Source: Unio delphinus
Lineage: Eukaryota; Mollusca; Bivalvia; Unionida; Unionidae
DNA: 64,000 nt
Assembly (NCBI GenBank): GCA_029339505.1
Contig: JAQISU010000025.1
Location: 2,744,501-2,808,500 of the forward strand
Reading direction: 5' to 3'
In this document: positions 33,269 to 47,098 of the stretch, one piece after another
Position numbering within the stretch: the first letter of the stretch is position 1
Layout: each line of letters begins with the position of its first letter
Notes under the pieces: generated by a model
Told to the model about the DNA's origin: nothing
Seen by the model: the letters and a program-made list of their open reading frames with translations, nothing else
The model's database searches: none
Made by a program: the position numbers and the translations under genes

Positions 33269-35069
33269 GGATTATTTATTTGACTGTCTTTCCATTTTTG
33301 AATTTCTTCCATATTAAGAGTTCTTCTACTTGATTTAATTTGTTTGTCTTGCTAGAGGACATTGATACTGTTGTAAAATCGATCAATCTTGTCAGAAGCA
33401 ACATTATTACTGTTGGATAAGGAGTCAGGCATAAACGTTGGAAACGATCTGGAAGTGAATGGACTCTCATATCAGAAGAGACGATTCATCAAGAGCGTTA
33501 TAAAGATTTGTGTAACCAGTTCTGACCTTCAATAACTTCTATGGAAATGAAACGTTTCAAAGCTTGTACGTAGCAGAGTGAAGATACTCTCTGTTCATCG
33601 ACTTGCTTGAGACATATTTTCAAGGAAAGGGTCAAGTGTGTACTTATGAGTTATCATTATCAGTGAAAATTAATACGTGAAAGAATACCAGGGACATTTA
33701 ATTACTGTTCTGAATCACAGATTGAAAGAAACTACTTAGAATCCAATGTTGTGTGCAAAAGATAAATTTCCTCATCAAAATTCTAATGATCACGCTTATT
33801 CAGAGACCACATTCTACGTCCAGGAATATTTTAGATAGCCGCCCACTTTCCCAGCGGCCATAGTTTTGAAAAAAAAATTATTCTTCTGAAATAAATGTTT
33901 TGAAAGATGACATCGTTGACCTTACGAAAATAAATGCTGAATCCACTGAATTTGATAGCGTGAGATTACATTGATGGATCAAATTCGATAGTGTGTGGAA
34001 AATATTGTGTGTATATTCGTTATCAAAGAGATTGTAGAGGTAGAGTCACCTTAGCCCATTTAGTAAATTGTTTTGAAAGTTGTTACTCTTAAAATGATGA
34101 CAAAATAGACATCACTTCAGTTTCCGTTCATAATCCAAACTTGTATGCGCCTTCGACATGTCTTTTCAAAATGTGATCTGTTGTGCGCAACACCTCGAAA
34201 CTACTTCACGTTGTGTGCACACGACCAATTTAAATTCGTCGCTTCTGCCGAAAGGTCGAAAGCGACGTTATTTAAAAGTCAGTGAGTCAGTGAGTAACTA
34301 CTTCGCAACATACTTTCGTAATACAAAGTAAAACCTATGTGGAAATTTACGAGAAATATTTTGTATCTAGTTCATAACAGTTTATTCTATCACCATTTCT
34401 TTTACATAATCGATGTAGGGCTTTCGGTCAGTACGTGTTAGATAATGCGTATGGAGCGTTGGATAATTATCAACAAGTTTGTGTTGCATAGTAATGAAAA
34501 AAGTAGTTCATGGAAAGTAATAAAACAAATGTGTGTCGAATAGTACTTTAAATGTGGGTATTGGATAGCACTCCCAAAGTGGATGTACCGTGGGGTTAAA
34601 AAAAAGTGGGTATTAAATATAAAATAGACCTTCAAATATTATATTTCACTAACTGGCAAGTTGAGATATAGCATTTAAAAACATGTTTAGGTCTACAGGT
34701 TGTATGAATGGGTTTATTCAGCTCCAGCAAGCGAAACCCTGCGACCCATACAAATTCGTTATGTTATACCTATGTACATTTTTAGCATTGCCAATTACAT
34801 ATGGTCCACCATTTTAGAAATGAGCTTAGTTCTATATGCTGCATGTGTGGGTCTCTCTGGGCATGTTAAACCTATGAAAATGTGTGGCATTATCATTTCC
34901 ATTTGAAGCAATAGAGACCCACTCTTTTTAAAACTATGTTGTATGAGTGCGTCTTTCTGACCCCATCTTGTTCATCCTACTGACAGTTTTAAAATCAGTG
35001 TTACCTATACATGTATTATGTTACAGATGTTGTTGTACGGCTTAACGCCAGTTTTCAGCACACGATACA
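33269..35069 (+). other. intron of gene A, nothing recognised
   Basis: No supported gene, RNA or repeat. Confidence 0.45.
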
Positions 35070-35275
35070 ATGCGACCAGTATTAATGGTGGAGGAAGAAC
35101 CCGTGAAAACTGACTGAAAGAACTACCGACACACGAGAAGCTACTGGCAAGCTTTCCCACATACCCACATTGGCCGAGTCATAGTCTCGAACCCATGCAG
35201 ACAGAGGTGAGATGGCAGTGATCCGTAACGTAGAACGCTTTAGGCCACTCGGCCACTCGGCCACTCGGGGCCCAT
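35070..35275 (-). mobile_element. tRNA-derived SINE, family B, reverse copy
   Basis: Read on the minus strand it starts GAGTGGCCGAGTGGCCTAAA, a tRNA box A of Leu/Ser type, then GTTACGGATCACTGCCATCT and box B GGGTTCGAGAC, and ends near GGGTTCTTCCTCCACC. A GGCCACTC unit is triplicated at its head. Copies occur at 46915-47098 and, in part, at 54230-54300. Confidence 0.72.
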
Positions 35276-36050
35276 TACTATGTTATAAAAGCCACCGATA
35301 TAAACGTAATGTCAATTCCCGTAACGGTTTATAGTTTTGCAGATTAATAATGGCTTTTTAATCAATTTACTATTTAAAACTAGTGTATGAACAAAGTTTA
35401 AGAATTCAGATTGCGTGTAAATGCATAAATGTTACAAAATATAACGATAAGTGCATAATTCAGAGTCTTTGTAAAGGCAATACAGTAATGGTAACGCAAA
35501 TGACCTTCTCACCATCATACAATATATACATTCCACACCCTTATCCAAACCCGATCCCGAGTATTAATATTCTGGCTTAATGTGAAAACCACCCTTCAAT
35601 CCATCCAAATATAATTTCGGTTTAGTCGCCGGACAGCGGTCATGAATCTGATGAAGCTGGATGTCAGACATTTAGTTTTTCAAACCTTGAAAAAATTGTA
35701 TTATCCCTGACCTGTAACTAAATAACTGTGTTATGACTGAAACGTCTGAGCAACTGTTTGGAATCAATGTATCGGAACAGCGGTTGCAATCTGGACTGCA
35801 AATAATGAAATTGTTGGAACTACTTTTCTTTACCACGCTAATCACGTCCACAACGAAACATATATTAAATATGCGCTTAGTAACCAATACACTATAAGGA
35901 TTAAAAAAATAACTATCCAACACTCTAAAGCTTTTATGTTTTGTACAATATACAGGACACCAATCTCTTCTTCGTCTGGTCATGGTTTATCTGAAGCGGC
36001 AACTAACAGTTGCAAAGAATATCAGTACTTCATAAAGCATGGCTAAATGG
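35276..36050 (+). other. intron of gene A, nothing recognised
   Basis: A 103-codon minus-strand frame at 35983-35672 has no recognisable domain and no splice context. Confidence 0.45.
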
Positions 36051-36052
36051 AA

Positions 36053-36245
36053 CGCCCATATGGCAATAAGGAATATGTACCAGCCATATGGCATTAAGGA
36101 ATATGTACCAGCGATATGGCAATAAAGAATATATACCAGCCATATGGCAATATAGAATATATACCAGCCATATGGCAATATAGAATATGTACCAGCCATA
36201 TGGCAATATAGAATATGTACCAGCCATATGGCATTAAATAGCATG
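36053..36245. repeat. 27-bp minisatellite
   Basis: About seven units of GCCATATGGCAATATAGAATATGTACCA with T/C and G/A changes. The unit contains the palindrome CCATATGG. Confidence 0.93.
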
Positions 36246-36890
36246 GACATGTCATATATCAATAAGAAATTATATAAATTTATTTCACTTCTTTATTTAG
36301 ACTAGCATGTTACATCTCCGACCCGAATCCCACATATTTTACCCACCACTATATATCGTATTTTTGTTTCAGATTGTCAAATCTTCAACTCGAATGACAA
36401 CCTAATTTTACAGTAGAACATATTTATGTCGCAGATTGCTACATTCTCAACTCAAATGGCACCTAAAAATCATTTAAAACGTTATATCATGTTTAAGTCA
36501 CAATGTGTCATATGGCCGTGTTCACGTCATATCGTGTCATATGACCGATCCAGATCGCAGCTGTTATACGCCGCGATATGTTTCATGTGTCATATATTTT
36601 ACTCGAATTACGTTTGCGTTATACCCAATGAAATTTCATAGTTATGTCCCAGATTGTTGCATCCCATCTTTGTCTCAGATCCTTTACATTTTTCTGATAT
36701 TCTTATCCTATTTTCTCAATAATCGATATTTACCCTGTGTGCGCTAGAAGGCACAATTGTCCCGTGGATTTTACCAGAAAACATTTGTTAAAAACGAAAA
36801 TATAAAGCAACTTGCAACAACCACGTCAGTTTCGTTTACTTTCATAAATATAACCACGTGCACACCAATGAATCGGGTGTCTGAGTCAAT

Positions 36891-36892
<2 letters not shown>
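36246..36892 (+). other. intron of gene A, nothing recognised
   Basis: Some short repeated phrases (for example GTCGCAGATTG and TCACATATTTTAC-like) suggest a worn minisatellite at 36300-36660. No gene. Confidence 0.4.
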
Positions 36893-36951
<59 letters not shown>

Positions 36952-37023
36952 ATGTATGTATGTATGTATGTATGTATGTATGTATGTATGTATGTATGTA
37001 TGTATGTATGTATGTATGTATTT
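36893..37023. repeat. (GT)n(TATG)n compound microsatellite
   Basis: GT run followed directly by TATG tetranucleotides. Confidence 0.98.
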
Positions 37024-38432
37024 AAAATAAAAGCTTAGGTTTAGGAAACATTCCTTGCCAAACGTACATAATTTGTAACGGTTGATAAATGTTGTGTATT
37101 CACTGCGCTTCACTATGGTATAATTTACCTGTATTTAATTTACATGTACATGTAATTGATTCAATACAGCTCATACTGACACTGCCATTTTTCATCACAC
37201 ATTTACTCATGTCAGGGAAATCAACATATGACTCAAGCTGCAAAAAGGGCTTGTTCTGTATTTCCGGTTTCGAATTGAGTAAATCTCTTTGCATTGTAAT
37301 CAACCAATATAGGGGGAAAATACACGTATTAAATACCTACGCTACAACAACTGACTGCCAAACAGGAACATAAATTTAATACAAAATGTATTTTATTGAT
37401 ACATATATCTTCCGAGACATTTACTCAGACATTTATGGACGCAAGTCTACGTTGGAACGTTAATATTGATCAGATTTTTTCGATACTTTCAACTCATGTT
37501 ACCGTATATATTGATATATGATACACCTTACATTTTTAAAACAATTATAAATGACTGTATTCTACCTCTTATAGGCGTTGGCTTATTGAATTATTATATG
37601 ACATCATATGTGTGACATTTTATATTTTAAAAAGTTAATGTAACAAAATAAACTTCATATGAGCATTCAGACTGATATTGAATTCCCATTTCAATTCTCT
37701 AGTGAAATATTCAAAATGCTGGATCGGCTTTATGGTCATGGTAAATTCGAATACCGAAAATCTGTCTTATTTGACAAAAACAGTAAAAAAAATGTTGGTT
37801 GCCTAGGTACATATTTAGACCCCTTATTCTGTTTGTAACATTTATAAATGCGCATTGCCATCTTCCACTGAAGGCATTTCTATCACAAACTTAACATCTC
37901 GTTAAAATTGACTTCCTTTTTCAGGGACCTCTATTTGGAATACCAATTTTTACTCAGCCTGTCATTCAACTGCTTTGCAAATAATTCAAGGTTCTGAAGA
38001 AAAAAAACATTGACAGTGCTAATATTTGTATTCATATCATCAATTTGTGTACTAAATAGAGCAGACAAGATGTCTGTATTTGTCACGATTGCATGCATGT
38101 TTTATTTTGCTGCTTTTTGTTTTATATTTTTGTCGTGTGTAGCAGAGCTGAGTACCTAAATTTATGCTTGTACAGTCGCGTTATGAGTTCCGCAGACATT
38201 TTGATAGATCTATATAGACGTACGGCATAATTATGGCGGTGGTGAGCTGGTCATTCTATTGTTAATTATTTGCACACTACATATTAATACATCGAGCTCG
38301 AAAATCTGGCTTGTTGTCAAATAACTTAACCTCTCTGCATACAGTACAAATAATGCAAATTAAATAAATGGTCATTCACAAATTATAATTGATTGTTTGT
38401 TTATTGGTTTCATCGTTGTTTTCTATTTCCAG
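37024..38432 (+). other. intron of gene A, nothing recognised
   Basis: AT-rich. It ends in the acceptor tctatttccag of the TM exon. Confidence 0.5.
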
Positions 38433-38619
38433 ACGGAACTGGGAGCGCGCACAATCTCGATTTAGAGAGGTTTCCACTTATAGTCGGACTGTCCGTTCTT
38501 GGTCTTGCATGTGTTTTTATCACAATAGCGTTGGCTTATCTAATATACACCAACATACAGATACGGAGACGGAAGAAACGTGCGAAATATCAATCCCAGT
38601 TTGCCATGTACAATATCCA
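38433..38619 (+). CDS. transmembrane exon of receptor-like gene A
   Basis: Acceptor ends 38432 and donor GTGAGT starts 38620. The exon is 187 bp, starting in phase 1 (matching the CCP exon) and ending in phase 2. The peptide has an acidic-aromatic lead LDLERFPLIVG, a membrane helix running through LSVLGLACVFITIALAYLIY, and a strong stop-transfer cluster RRRKKR, followed by a short cytoplasmic KYQSQFAMYN stretch. The paralogous exon at 60924 has exactly the same length and phases. The topology is that of a type I membrane protein with the CCP domain outside. Confidence 0.83.
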
Positions 38620-40474
38620 GTGAGTACTTTTATTTAAATTTTTTAACAACAAAAAAAGAACCATTTGAGTGAGGACATTGTGATATCCCACCTCTATCTA
38701 TCCTTTCGTCATTTATGACAAGGCCAGAAGGAAATGCATCAATTGCGGTCTTTATACTTGTTTTATAGTAAACATGAATACAAAAAAAAGTTCCAGAAAG
38801 GAAAGTGTGGATGTCAAAAGATTAATGTACTAAAATAGCCACTACAGTGTAAATTTCAAATATGTTATAACACAACTCGAATTATACATACATTAAATGC
38901 ATGGATAGACGTTAATATGTGTGACTAATTTTATATTACTCTACGACGTTTGCAGCATTGTCAGAGCAAGTGGTGGTGGCCATATTTACAAAAGGTGTGA
39001 TGATTTACGACGACAGTGAGACATAGCTCTTTTGCGTATTATTTCAAAACTAGAAAGTACAAAAGAAAACACATATTCAGTGGTTCTTATATGGTAATTA
39101 ATTGTAATGTCATAATTTTATTTGCATGTCGTAGGACGTAATATGCATGATTTGTACATACGGCCGATAGGCAACATCGGTGGAAACACGATTTACGCTG
39201 GATCGTTCTTTAAAATCTCAAACGGTGACAAATTAATTTCTAGATGAAGACATTGCATTTGAAGAACAAAAATTAAAATCGGCACTCAGCTGAGATTGTA
39301 GTGTTCTTCTAGGTCAAAAGACCTTAAATAATAAATAGCAAGCACATGTGCTCTCAAAATACACAGGTGAATCCAGTTAGCTACTTTTAATTGGTCGAAT
39401 GTCAGTGACAATATAAAGTTAAATTATTAATTAAATCAATTATGTTTGAGTCCTATAAATCAACCCCTCCATTCTGTATTGATGCTGATGGATGATATGT
39501 GGGTTGGATGTAACCTGTTCATTGAACTGTACAATTTTAGCTGCATGTACATCTTTCCGGAACAAACCTGTGTACACTTAAGACACCTACCGGTATTTGG
39601 TAACAGCCATATCTAGCGCGAAATTCAAATTGGCCACATGACATATAGTTGTGCTATTCCACGTACATTTACAAGTCACAAGACATAGGTCTTACTCCGG
39701 AAATATAATGCAAAGGTCACCAAATGAACCAGGCGACGACAGCTATACAGCCGCGAGACATGCCGTTAAGTCTATAAAAGTTATATCTATGCGAGCAGCT
39801 AAACTGGTTGCAAACATCTACGTTATTTTTATGAACAGGTGATCCCAACAAACAAACAAAAAATCAATGTCATCACGGGAGAGGGGATGATTTATCGGCC
39901 TTGCTATATGTATATCCTTGCGAGAATCATACTGGAATACACAACTTGTGTATACATACATATCAGTTCACATTTATGCCTAAATTATGTGATTAGGACG
40001 GTTCTGGTTGACGAGGCGTACAGCGATTTTGTGAATCAACTTTTCTTAAATGGCGGAATGTCAGACGATTTGAGGTCAGGGACTGTCGAGTTAATCAATA
40101 TCCTTTATAAGCATTTGGTATATAATTTAAGTACAAAATAAATGATCATTTGTCTAAACGTTGGATGCAGTATTTGGATATCCTTTCAACTTTTGAATTC
40201 AAACACTTTCCTCGCTCTCCGGAATATTTGCACAAAGTACGTTTTCCTTTGGGTTGATGTATGTGAAGTAGGGTTGAAACGACCATGATATTTTGGCTTT
40301 TGTTCTTTTTTTTAACCATAATATTTTAAGAGAAATATAGTCTATTTTTGACTTTGATTTGAATTTTAAAACAATTTGAGGGTTTTACGTTTTAAATGAA
40401 TCTACTAAGGGACTTTTTTTCTGATTCTATCTACAATTAACAATTTGTGCTTTCTATTTTTCTTTAATATTCAG
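38620..40474 (+). other. intron between TM and tail exons of gene A
   Basis: An open stretch at 39685-39768 encodes a tail-like RSPNEPGDDSYTAARHA next to a GTTAAG, but the phases do not connect to both neighbours and no counterpart was found in gene B, so I do not call it an exon. Confidence 0.4.
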
Positions 40475-40655
40475 GACTAAATCACCCGTAGAGAACCGTG
40501 CAGCAACACGTGGTCAGTTAAATTGTTGGCGTGCTTTTGACACTGATTCGTCACATCACGTGTCTTTGACGTCATACAACGTGCCCTCTTCCTCCGATTG
40601 CATGATTGAGAATCTGGGATTCGCACTCAGGCGTGAATCGTGGTCAGGATATTAA
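40475..40655 (+). CDS. terminal cytoplasmic-tail exon of receptor-like gene A
   Basis: The acceptor is taatattcag (ends 40474). The first base completes the codon left by the TM exon in phase 2, giving a glutamine. About 60 residues follow to TAA at 40653-40655, including RAFDTDSSHHVSLTSYNVPS, serine- and threonine-rich with single tyrosines at SYNV and at the last position. The exon at the right edge of the window has the related phrase PFDTEATYHVPSTSY, which supports both. No known signalling motif is certain. Confidence 0.75.
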
Positions 40656-41997
40656 GTTATGTTTATAAAATTCCCCGAATATTCCTTTATTATCTTTGTG
40701 AGAAAACTGATGAAAAACAGACAAAAATGTGATCTCGTGGGAATATAATGAGATCTTCATGAGCAATCAGCGGTGGCACAGGATGGAAGCGCTATTCATT
40801 TAAAAGGATTTCTTTTAACTTGTCTTACAATGTTGTTTCGTAATTCAGGAGGAACCTTGAATTAAATATAGTCACAACGTTTTCAGCTGACATCCACTAT
40901 TTGACGTTTATATAACGGCATGAATGGTCCGTACGCATCACATTAATTTGGCATATAATCACGTACGATGCTTAAGCCAAGGCATCACAACCCCAAACCA
41001 ATCAAACCCATCCACATACATAGCTGTTGAATTTTGTTAATGTCTTATTTAGAATTCACAAAGCCACATGCCTTCAAATAATTTTGATTGCAAAATAAAT
41101 AAAAGAATGTTTGCAACTTTTATGAGAAGTTTTTATGTTAAGATTTACGGCTTGTTCTCATAAACACATACTGGGAACTCAGGACGATAGAGAGAAGAAG
41201 AGACGAACGAGTTCCTAAATAAAGTAGTTACATAATGATGGAAATGTCTTGGGGAAGTTAGGTAAGAAATCGTATCTGTAATGAAGAGACGAACATATTG
41301 CTATCTTGCCGGTGCAGGAACTGACTTGGGCTGTCTGCGCGACTTATTTATACGCATCTGGCTCAAGTCAGGACCAAATAAGGTTATATCCTTAGTATAC
41401 CGGCCAGCAAAAGATGTCTACTTATCATCAGGCAGGAACCATTTTATTTTACGTCATATGACATAAGGTAAGACTCAATTTTGTGGTTTATTTATATTCA
41501 TTTGGCGCTGTCACACCAAATATGGTTATCTTTTAGTATATCAAGTAGACAAACTTGTTGAGATCCATTTTGTTTGCGTCATACAACAAAAATTAACCCA
41601 CTTCTAGTCACCGAGTTGGAAATCTGCCAATGTATAATCTTGAAATCTGTTTAGTTTGCAGAATATATATTTTTACTGAGAAAACTTAGGGCTCTCGCTG
41701 AATTAGCGAAATGGCACGTATAAAGTTTTTAGTAACATAATACGCTTATTTCACACAGCATTGTACATTCGTATAGCTTTAGTTATCTTTACTGGTTTTA
41801 TACAGTACGGCGATATACATTGTCTTTTTTGCGCTTCCGCAGCAACTATTTTCATTCCATTAACATACATAGTTGTGCTTTAGAATAAAATGAAAGTAAT
41901 CTAAATATATTTCAGAAACTTACTTTAATATAAATCAATAAAACATTACTTTAATACAATTTAAAGAAAATGGCAATCTTTTTAATTTTACTAAAAA

Positions 41998-41998
<1 letters not shown>
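40656..41998. other. 3' UTR and intergenic, nothing recognised
   Basis: No gene. AT-rich with repeated ACTTTAATA phrases near 41920-41960. Confidence 0.45.
41091..41103 (+). promoter_or_regulatory. candidate poly(A) signal of gene A
   Basis: AAATAAATAAAAG, two overlapping AATAAA signals about 440 bases after the stop. Placement is plausible but unproved. Confidence 0.3.

Positions 41999-42053
<55 letters not shown>
41999..42053. repeat. (AT)n microsatellite
   Basis: Perfect AT run directly left of an inverted-repeat element. Confidence 0.97.
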
Positions 42054-42636
<583 letters not shown>

Positions 42637-43434
42637 AACTGTTACCAATCACTGTGGTATGGAATAGAAACTGGTCTTATTGAACGATGATGAACTGAAG
42701 TCGTTTGTACCAGTGTATGGTTATCCCACTATTAAACCAAACCTTTATTCACAACCAGGTCACTTATTATCCTTGTTTCGTCTTTGTTTATTATTGCCAG
42801 CATGAAATTATTTTTAATATTTCGTCTAAAATAACCAGGATCTAGTCAAAACTAACGTCAGTCGGGTAAAATCACTATTTATGACAAAATTTGTACTCGT
42901 TTCAACTCGTATAACAGCGTGATTTTTTTTTGCCACTGAATAATTGTTTCATTCGATTTTGAGAATGTCATTTCACTGAACATTCTTTCTTACAATTATA
43001 CAATAATTTATTTACTAATAAATGTTTTGGCATGTAAGTCTACCGTCCTAATAAAGTATGCTATGAAAATTTGTACAGAATTGTCTTGCCTCCTAAAAAC
43101 GTGTTTATATAAAAATGTGTGTGAAGAACTGGAATTCCTTGATACTGTTAAATCTAATGGTTGAAACTTACAGGAATAATTCATGTATTTTTGAATAAAC
43201 TGTTACAAATTACTGTAGCATGGGGTATGTACCGTTTCTTTTGGTTTTTTTGCTTTTGGAACTATCATTAAGTCGGGTAATTTATGAAATATTCTCTTTT
43301 TCTTACATCAGAAAAAAAGTCCATGCAATTTTCTGTTTTACGCAAAAATGTCAAATCAGCTTCCAAACGTTTTACGAATAGATTGTTATGACATGTTAAG
43401 AAATCGACCTGCTAAAGCAAATATGTGTGTGTGT

Positions 43435-43436
<2 letters not shown>
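42637..43436. other. unassigned, with repeat similarity to the preceding element
   Basis: 43172-43228 resembles 42608-42665 (shared AATAATTCAT and AAACTGTTACMAATYACTGTRGYATGG). No gene. Confidence 0.5.

Positions 43437-43495
<59 letters not shown>
43437..43495. repeat. (GA)n microsatellite
   Basis: About 29 GA units. Confidence 0.98.
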
Positions 43496-43497
<2 letters not shown>

Positions 43498-43828
43498 GCA
43501 AATACATATCGCATTTGGCCCTTCGCAGGTTACATAAACTTTACAAATATAATTGTGATCGATCGGTATCAAGATAAACATTTAAAACACGCACAAGCCC
43601 AGAAAAGTTTCAAAACACAGGCTTAAAATACATGCAGTAAATAAGCAGACATGATAGAGCGTAAAAATACGTGCACAAAAAGGTTAATTTCATCGGAGAT
43701 TTTTGGATCAAAGTGGTACATTTTCCCAGAGGGATATATACATCCTGTTTACAACAAATGTCAAACTGCAGTGAATTGGGACTTTTAAAATGTACCCAAT
43801 ATGAGCCAAATAGGCATATAAACTATCA
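43496..43828. other. unassigned
   Basis: Nothing recognised. Confidence 0.45.
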
Positions 43829-44106
43829 GACATAACTACTTATCGGACATAACTACTTATCGGACATAACTACTTAACAGACATAACTACTTATCGGACA
43901 TAACTACTTATCAGACATAACTACTTATCGGACATAACTACTTATCAGACATAGCTACTTATCGGACATAACTACTTATCAGACATAACTACTTATCGGA
44001 CATAACTACTTATCAAACATAACTACTTATCGGACATAACAACTTATCGGACATTACTTATCGGACATAACAACTTATCGGACATAACTACTTATCGGAC
44101 ATAACT
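43829..44106. repeat. 17-bp minisatellite
   Basis: About sixteen units of CGGACATAACTACTTAT, alternating CGGACATA and CAGACATA variants, one unit shortened. Confidence 0.95.
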
Positions 44107-44509
44107 GTCACTATTTTATCTGCGTCTTGACTTTGGAAATTTAAATTTAATTCATAAGACTGATGTAGTTGAAACTAAGTTTTTAAGTGATATCAGACAA
44201 AATGTAAATGTGTACATGTATGTAACTAACGGTTGTTGCATGTATATGTGAGTGCAAAAACGGTTGCTTTAACATTACATAAAACAAATTCCAATTAATT
44301 ACATTTACGTTTTGAGGCAGTTTGTTATCATGGTAATGTGATATCATGAAATCTAAAAAATGATGTTTTTTCCACACACAAAAAAAACATTTGCAAATTT
44401 CTCAGACAATGCGTCGGGGTAATACGAGCGTCGAGCGTTTCAGAAAGTTGTGTTAATTATAGAGCTATATACAACAAAGCTTTAAAAAACGATTTAAATC
44501 TGGGACCAT
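44107..44509. other. unassigned
   Basis: Nothing recognised. Confidence 0.45.
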
Positions 44510-44776
44510 TAGTGTGTCTGCATTAGATGTGGCAGGTCGCGGGTTCGAAACCAAGCCGAATCATACCAAAGATTTACAAAATTTGTAATCAGCTACCTCC
44601 AAAGCATTAAGATGTTAGTTAGTGTTAGGACTGGTCGGGGTAATGTGACTCGGTTGGATATGATGCGTATTGTCTGCGGTATGATCTCTCAGTGCAAGAC
44701 ATCACAAAATCAGCCACACTGCAGGCATCGTAGCAATATGACCGAAAACTTATTAAAGCTACGTTAAAAATCCAAA

Positions 44777-44778
<2 letters not shown>
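44510..44778 (+). mobile_element. tRNA-derived SINE, family A, forward copy
   Basis: Box B-like GGTCGCGGGTTCGAAACC at 44532-44550, then ATACCAAAGATTTA, GTTAGTGTTAGGACTGGTCG, and TTATTAAAGCTACGTTAAAA directly before an AC tail. It aligns with 53907-54195. Its tRNA head is truncated or diverged. Confidence 0.75.

Positions 44779-44828
<50 letters not shown>
44779..44828. repeat. (AC)n tail of the SINE
   Basis: 25 AC units immediately after the SINE body. Confidence 0.95.
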
Positions 44829-44832
<4 letters not shown>

Positions 44833-45775
44833 TGTTGTTGGATGGCTCCTGCCGTACATGCGGTGCAGATAATAGCTGTACCGGCGCACAAACATGTATA
44901 CACTCGTTTTAATCTGTCATTGTCATTACAAAGTACCGTATATACTCGCATAGAGGTAGATATCAACTGCAAACATTAAGAATGCGCATATAAAGGTCTG
45001 TGTTGCTTGTTTCTACTGATTACACTACAAAGATCTAGATATGTTGGCGCATTTTTGTTACGACCCATTTGGGTTTGTGCAGTTTGCAGTTGATTTGACA
45101 TATAATCGAGTACATACGGTATGCGTGGTAATCTTTAAATGGAAGTAAAGTATAATTCCTTTATAGTGTTATGTTCAAATTGTAACATTTTCCCCAGATA
45201 TCGCATGAAGTCCATTCATCAAGATAACTTCTAAGGAGTTGTGCCAGGAAGAACTTATAAATGACCTCACTGGATGTGGAAATGCTCTCTTTTTAATATG
45301 TGTTTTGTGCAAGTTAATCCTGGATATAATTCTAGAATTTCTAAGTCTATGCCCTTGTTTTTAATTGCATTCATAAAGCAATACCAAGCTCATGCTTATT
45401 GGTTGAATTATTTTATTAGTTATATCATTTATTTGGATATGAACTGGTGTGTTTATTGGTATTTCTGTTTGTGACTGAATCATGTGCATCGATTCTAAGA
45501 CGAAACAAAACCTATTGTAATATAAATAGAGGGTTAACCGCCACAACGAAAAAATGTGGCGTCCACACTAGATTAAATCCAGAACATTAATAATTAATAT
45601 AATTTTTTTTAAATATATTCCCTCATATCAAGTAGGAATGTTTCCTCGTATAAATATCATTTAAAGCCCTGAAACACTGATTCTGTGACTGGTACAATTA
45701 TTCAATGGATCATATTACATGATTCTACGTTAACGGGAAACAAGTCAGAGGAGTGGGGGGTGGCGAAGAAAGGAT

Positions 45776-45778
<3 letters not shown>
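44829..45778. other. unassigned
   Basis: Nothing recognised. Confidence 0.45.
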
Positions 45779-45812
<34 letters not shown>

Positions 45813-45852
45813 ACCACCACCACCAACACTACTACCACTATCACCAACATCA
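45779..45852. repeat. (AC)n(ACC)n microsatellite
   Basis: AC run turning into CAC and ACT triplets. Confidence 0.9.
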
Positions 45853-45874
45853 CTATCCTTTTGGTTCTTGTAGC

Positions 45875-46022
45875 AATATACGGTCCAACTTACCTTTATT
45901 TTGGGCGAAAAGCATGTGACGTCAGATATATAAAATTCAATGAAAGCGACGAGAACTGGAGAAAAATGGCACGCCCAGGGACACACCAGGTTGTCATGGT
46001 AACAAATGAGCCACGCTGTAAT
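45875..46022 (+). other. possible terminal exon, unrecognised
   Basis: After a TTGGTTCTTGTAG acceptor-like sequence, one frame runs about 48 codons to TAA with a non-repetitive, charged peptide (including RYIKFNESDENWRKM and a final VMVTNEPRCN). Its base composition is less AT-rich than its surroundings. No family or linking exon was found. Confidence 0.22.
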
Positions 46023-46914
46023 TAGGGTTCGTTGAACCTATCAGTACAAACTGATGTAATATTAAAACTGTTTATTTTATACTTTAAAAATTGTACCATT
46101 GATTTAAAATTTTCAGTTAAGAATCAGAGGTATTGGCTGCAGTTATGTAAAATTATCCACCGCTTCATTGTAGGGTAAATAATACGTGCGCGCATTCGAT
46201 GAACTACCTCTAAATACGACAAAATAAAAATGGGGACGTTAACGTGGAAAACTGACGTCATACGTCCAAGAGTCAATGCCTATTATCTGAGCTCAAATCT
46301 AAATATATATGTTTGCAAACAAAATAACATTAATCTGAAAAACTAACCCACAATCATGGATAAACGTTAGTTATATAATATATTGTTTACAAAATGATCC
46401 TGTCAATCCACAGTCGTAGACAAAACTCATAGATGATAAACGATATACATAAGTCAAACGAAAAATATAAAATGATTCTACATCCTTGTCTGAGGTAGTA
46501 GAAGAGAAACCACTGAAACACGCTACCATGGCAAGAATAATGATGACACTGCACTCTAACATTTACCGCACATATGCACAGCAACATTGAGACAATCAGA
46601 ACGGTAACGTTAGACTCATTTTTCCTGGCTCATTTTTTTTTTAATAATGTCTTCAATTTACAAGTACGTATTGTTTTGGGGTCTTCTTTTGGCAACATAA
46701 CATTTTATCCTTTTTATCAAACTTAGTTATTTATTCACTGCCAACTGAAAATAATCCCATGTACGCGCGCGCTTTCGTCGTAGTAAAGTAGTTTGTATTA
46801 CTGCGCAGCGTTCAGGTTTGATACATTAAAAAGACGCCATATTAGTGTCAATGTTGTCGCTCGGTTTGACGTAATGTTTCAGTTCTTGAATGTCTATACA
46901 TAGCGGCCTAATAT
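46023..46914. other. unassigned
   Basis: Nothing recognised. Confidence 0.45.
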
Positions 46915-47098
46915 TTGTTGGAGGAAGAATCCAGGGGAAATTCCGGGAAGATTCACCTACTTATGCGAAAGCTACTGATTAGCTGCGGTACGTGCCACTT
47001 TGGCCAAGCCATAGGCTCGAACCCACCCAGACATTGGTGAGATGTCAGTGATCTATAACTACGAACGTCTTAAATCATTCGGCAACGCGGCCTTTGAA
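46915..47098 (-). mobile_element. tRNA-derived SINE, family B, reverse copy
   Basis: The reverse complement aligns with the copy at 35070-35275: box A-like GGCCGCGTTGCCGAATGAT, the GATCACTGACATCTCACC block, box B GGGTTCGAGCC, and the final GGATTCTTCCTCCAAC. A further worn piece with CCCGAGGATTCCT may lie at 47345-47420. Confidence 0.7.

Noticed and set aside
39651..39842. Extra tail exon of gene A
   Set aside because: Part of it looks tail-like, but its phases do not fit the TM and terminal exons and gene B has no equivalent.
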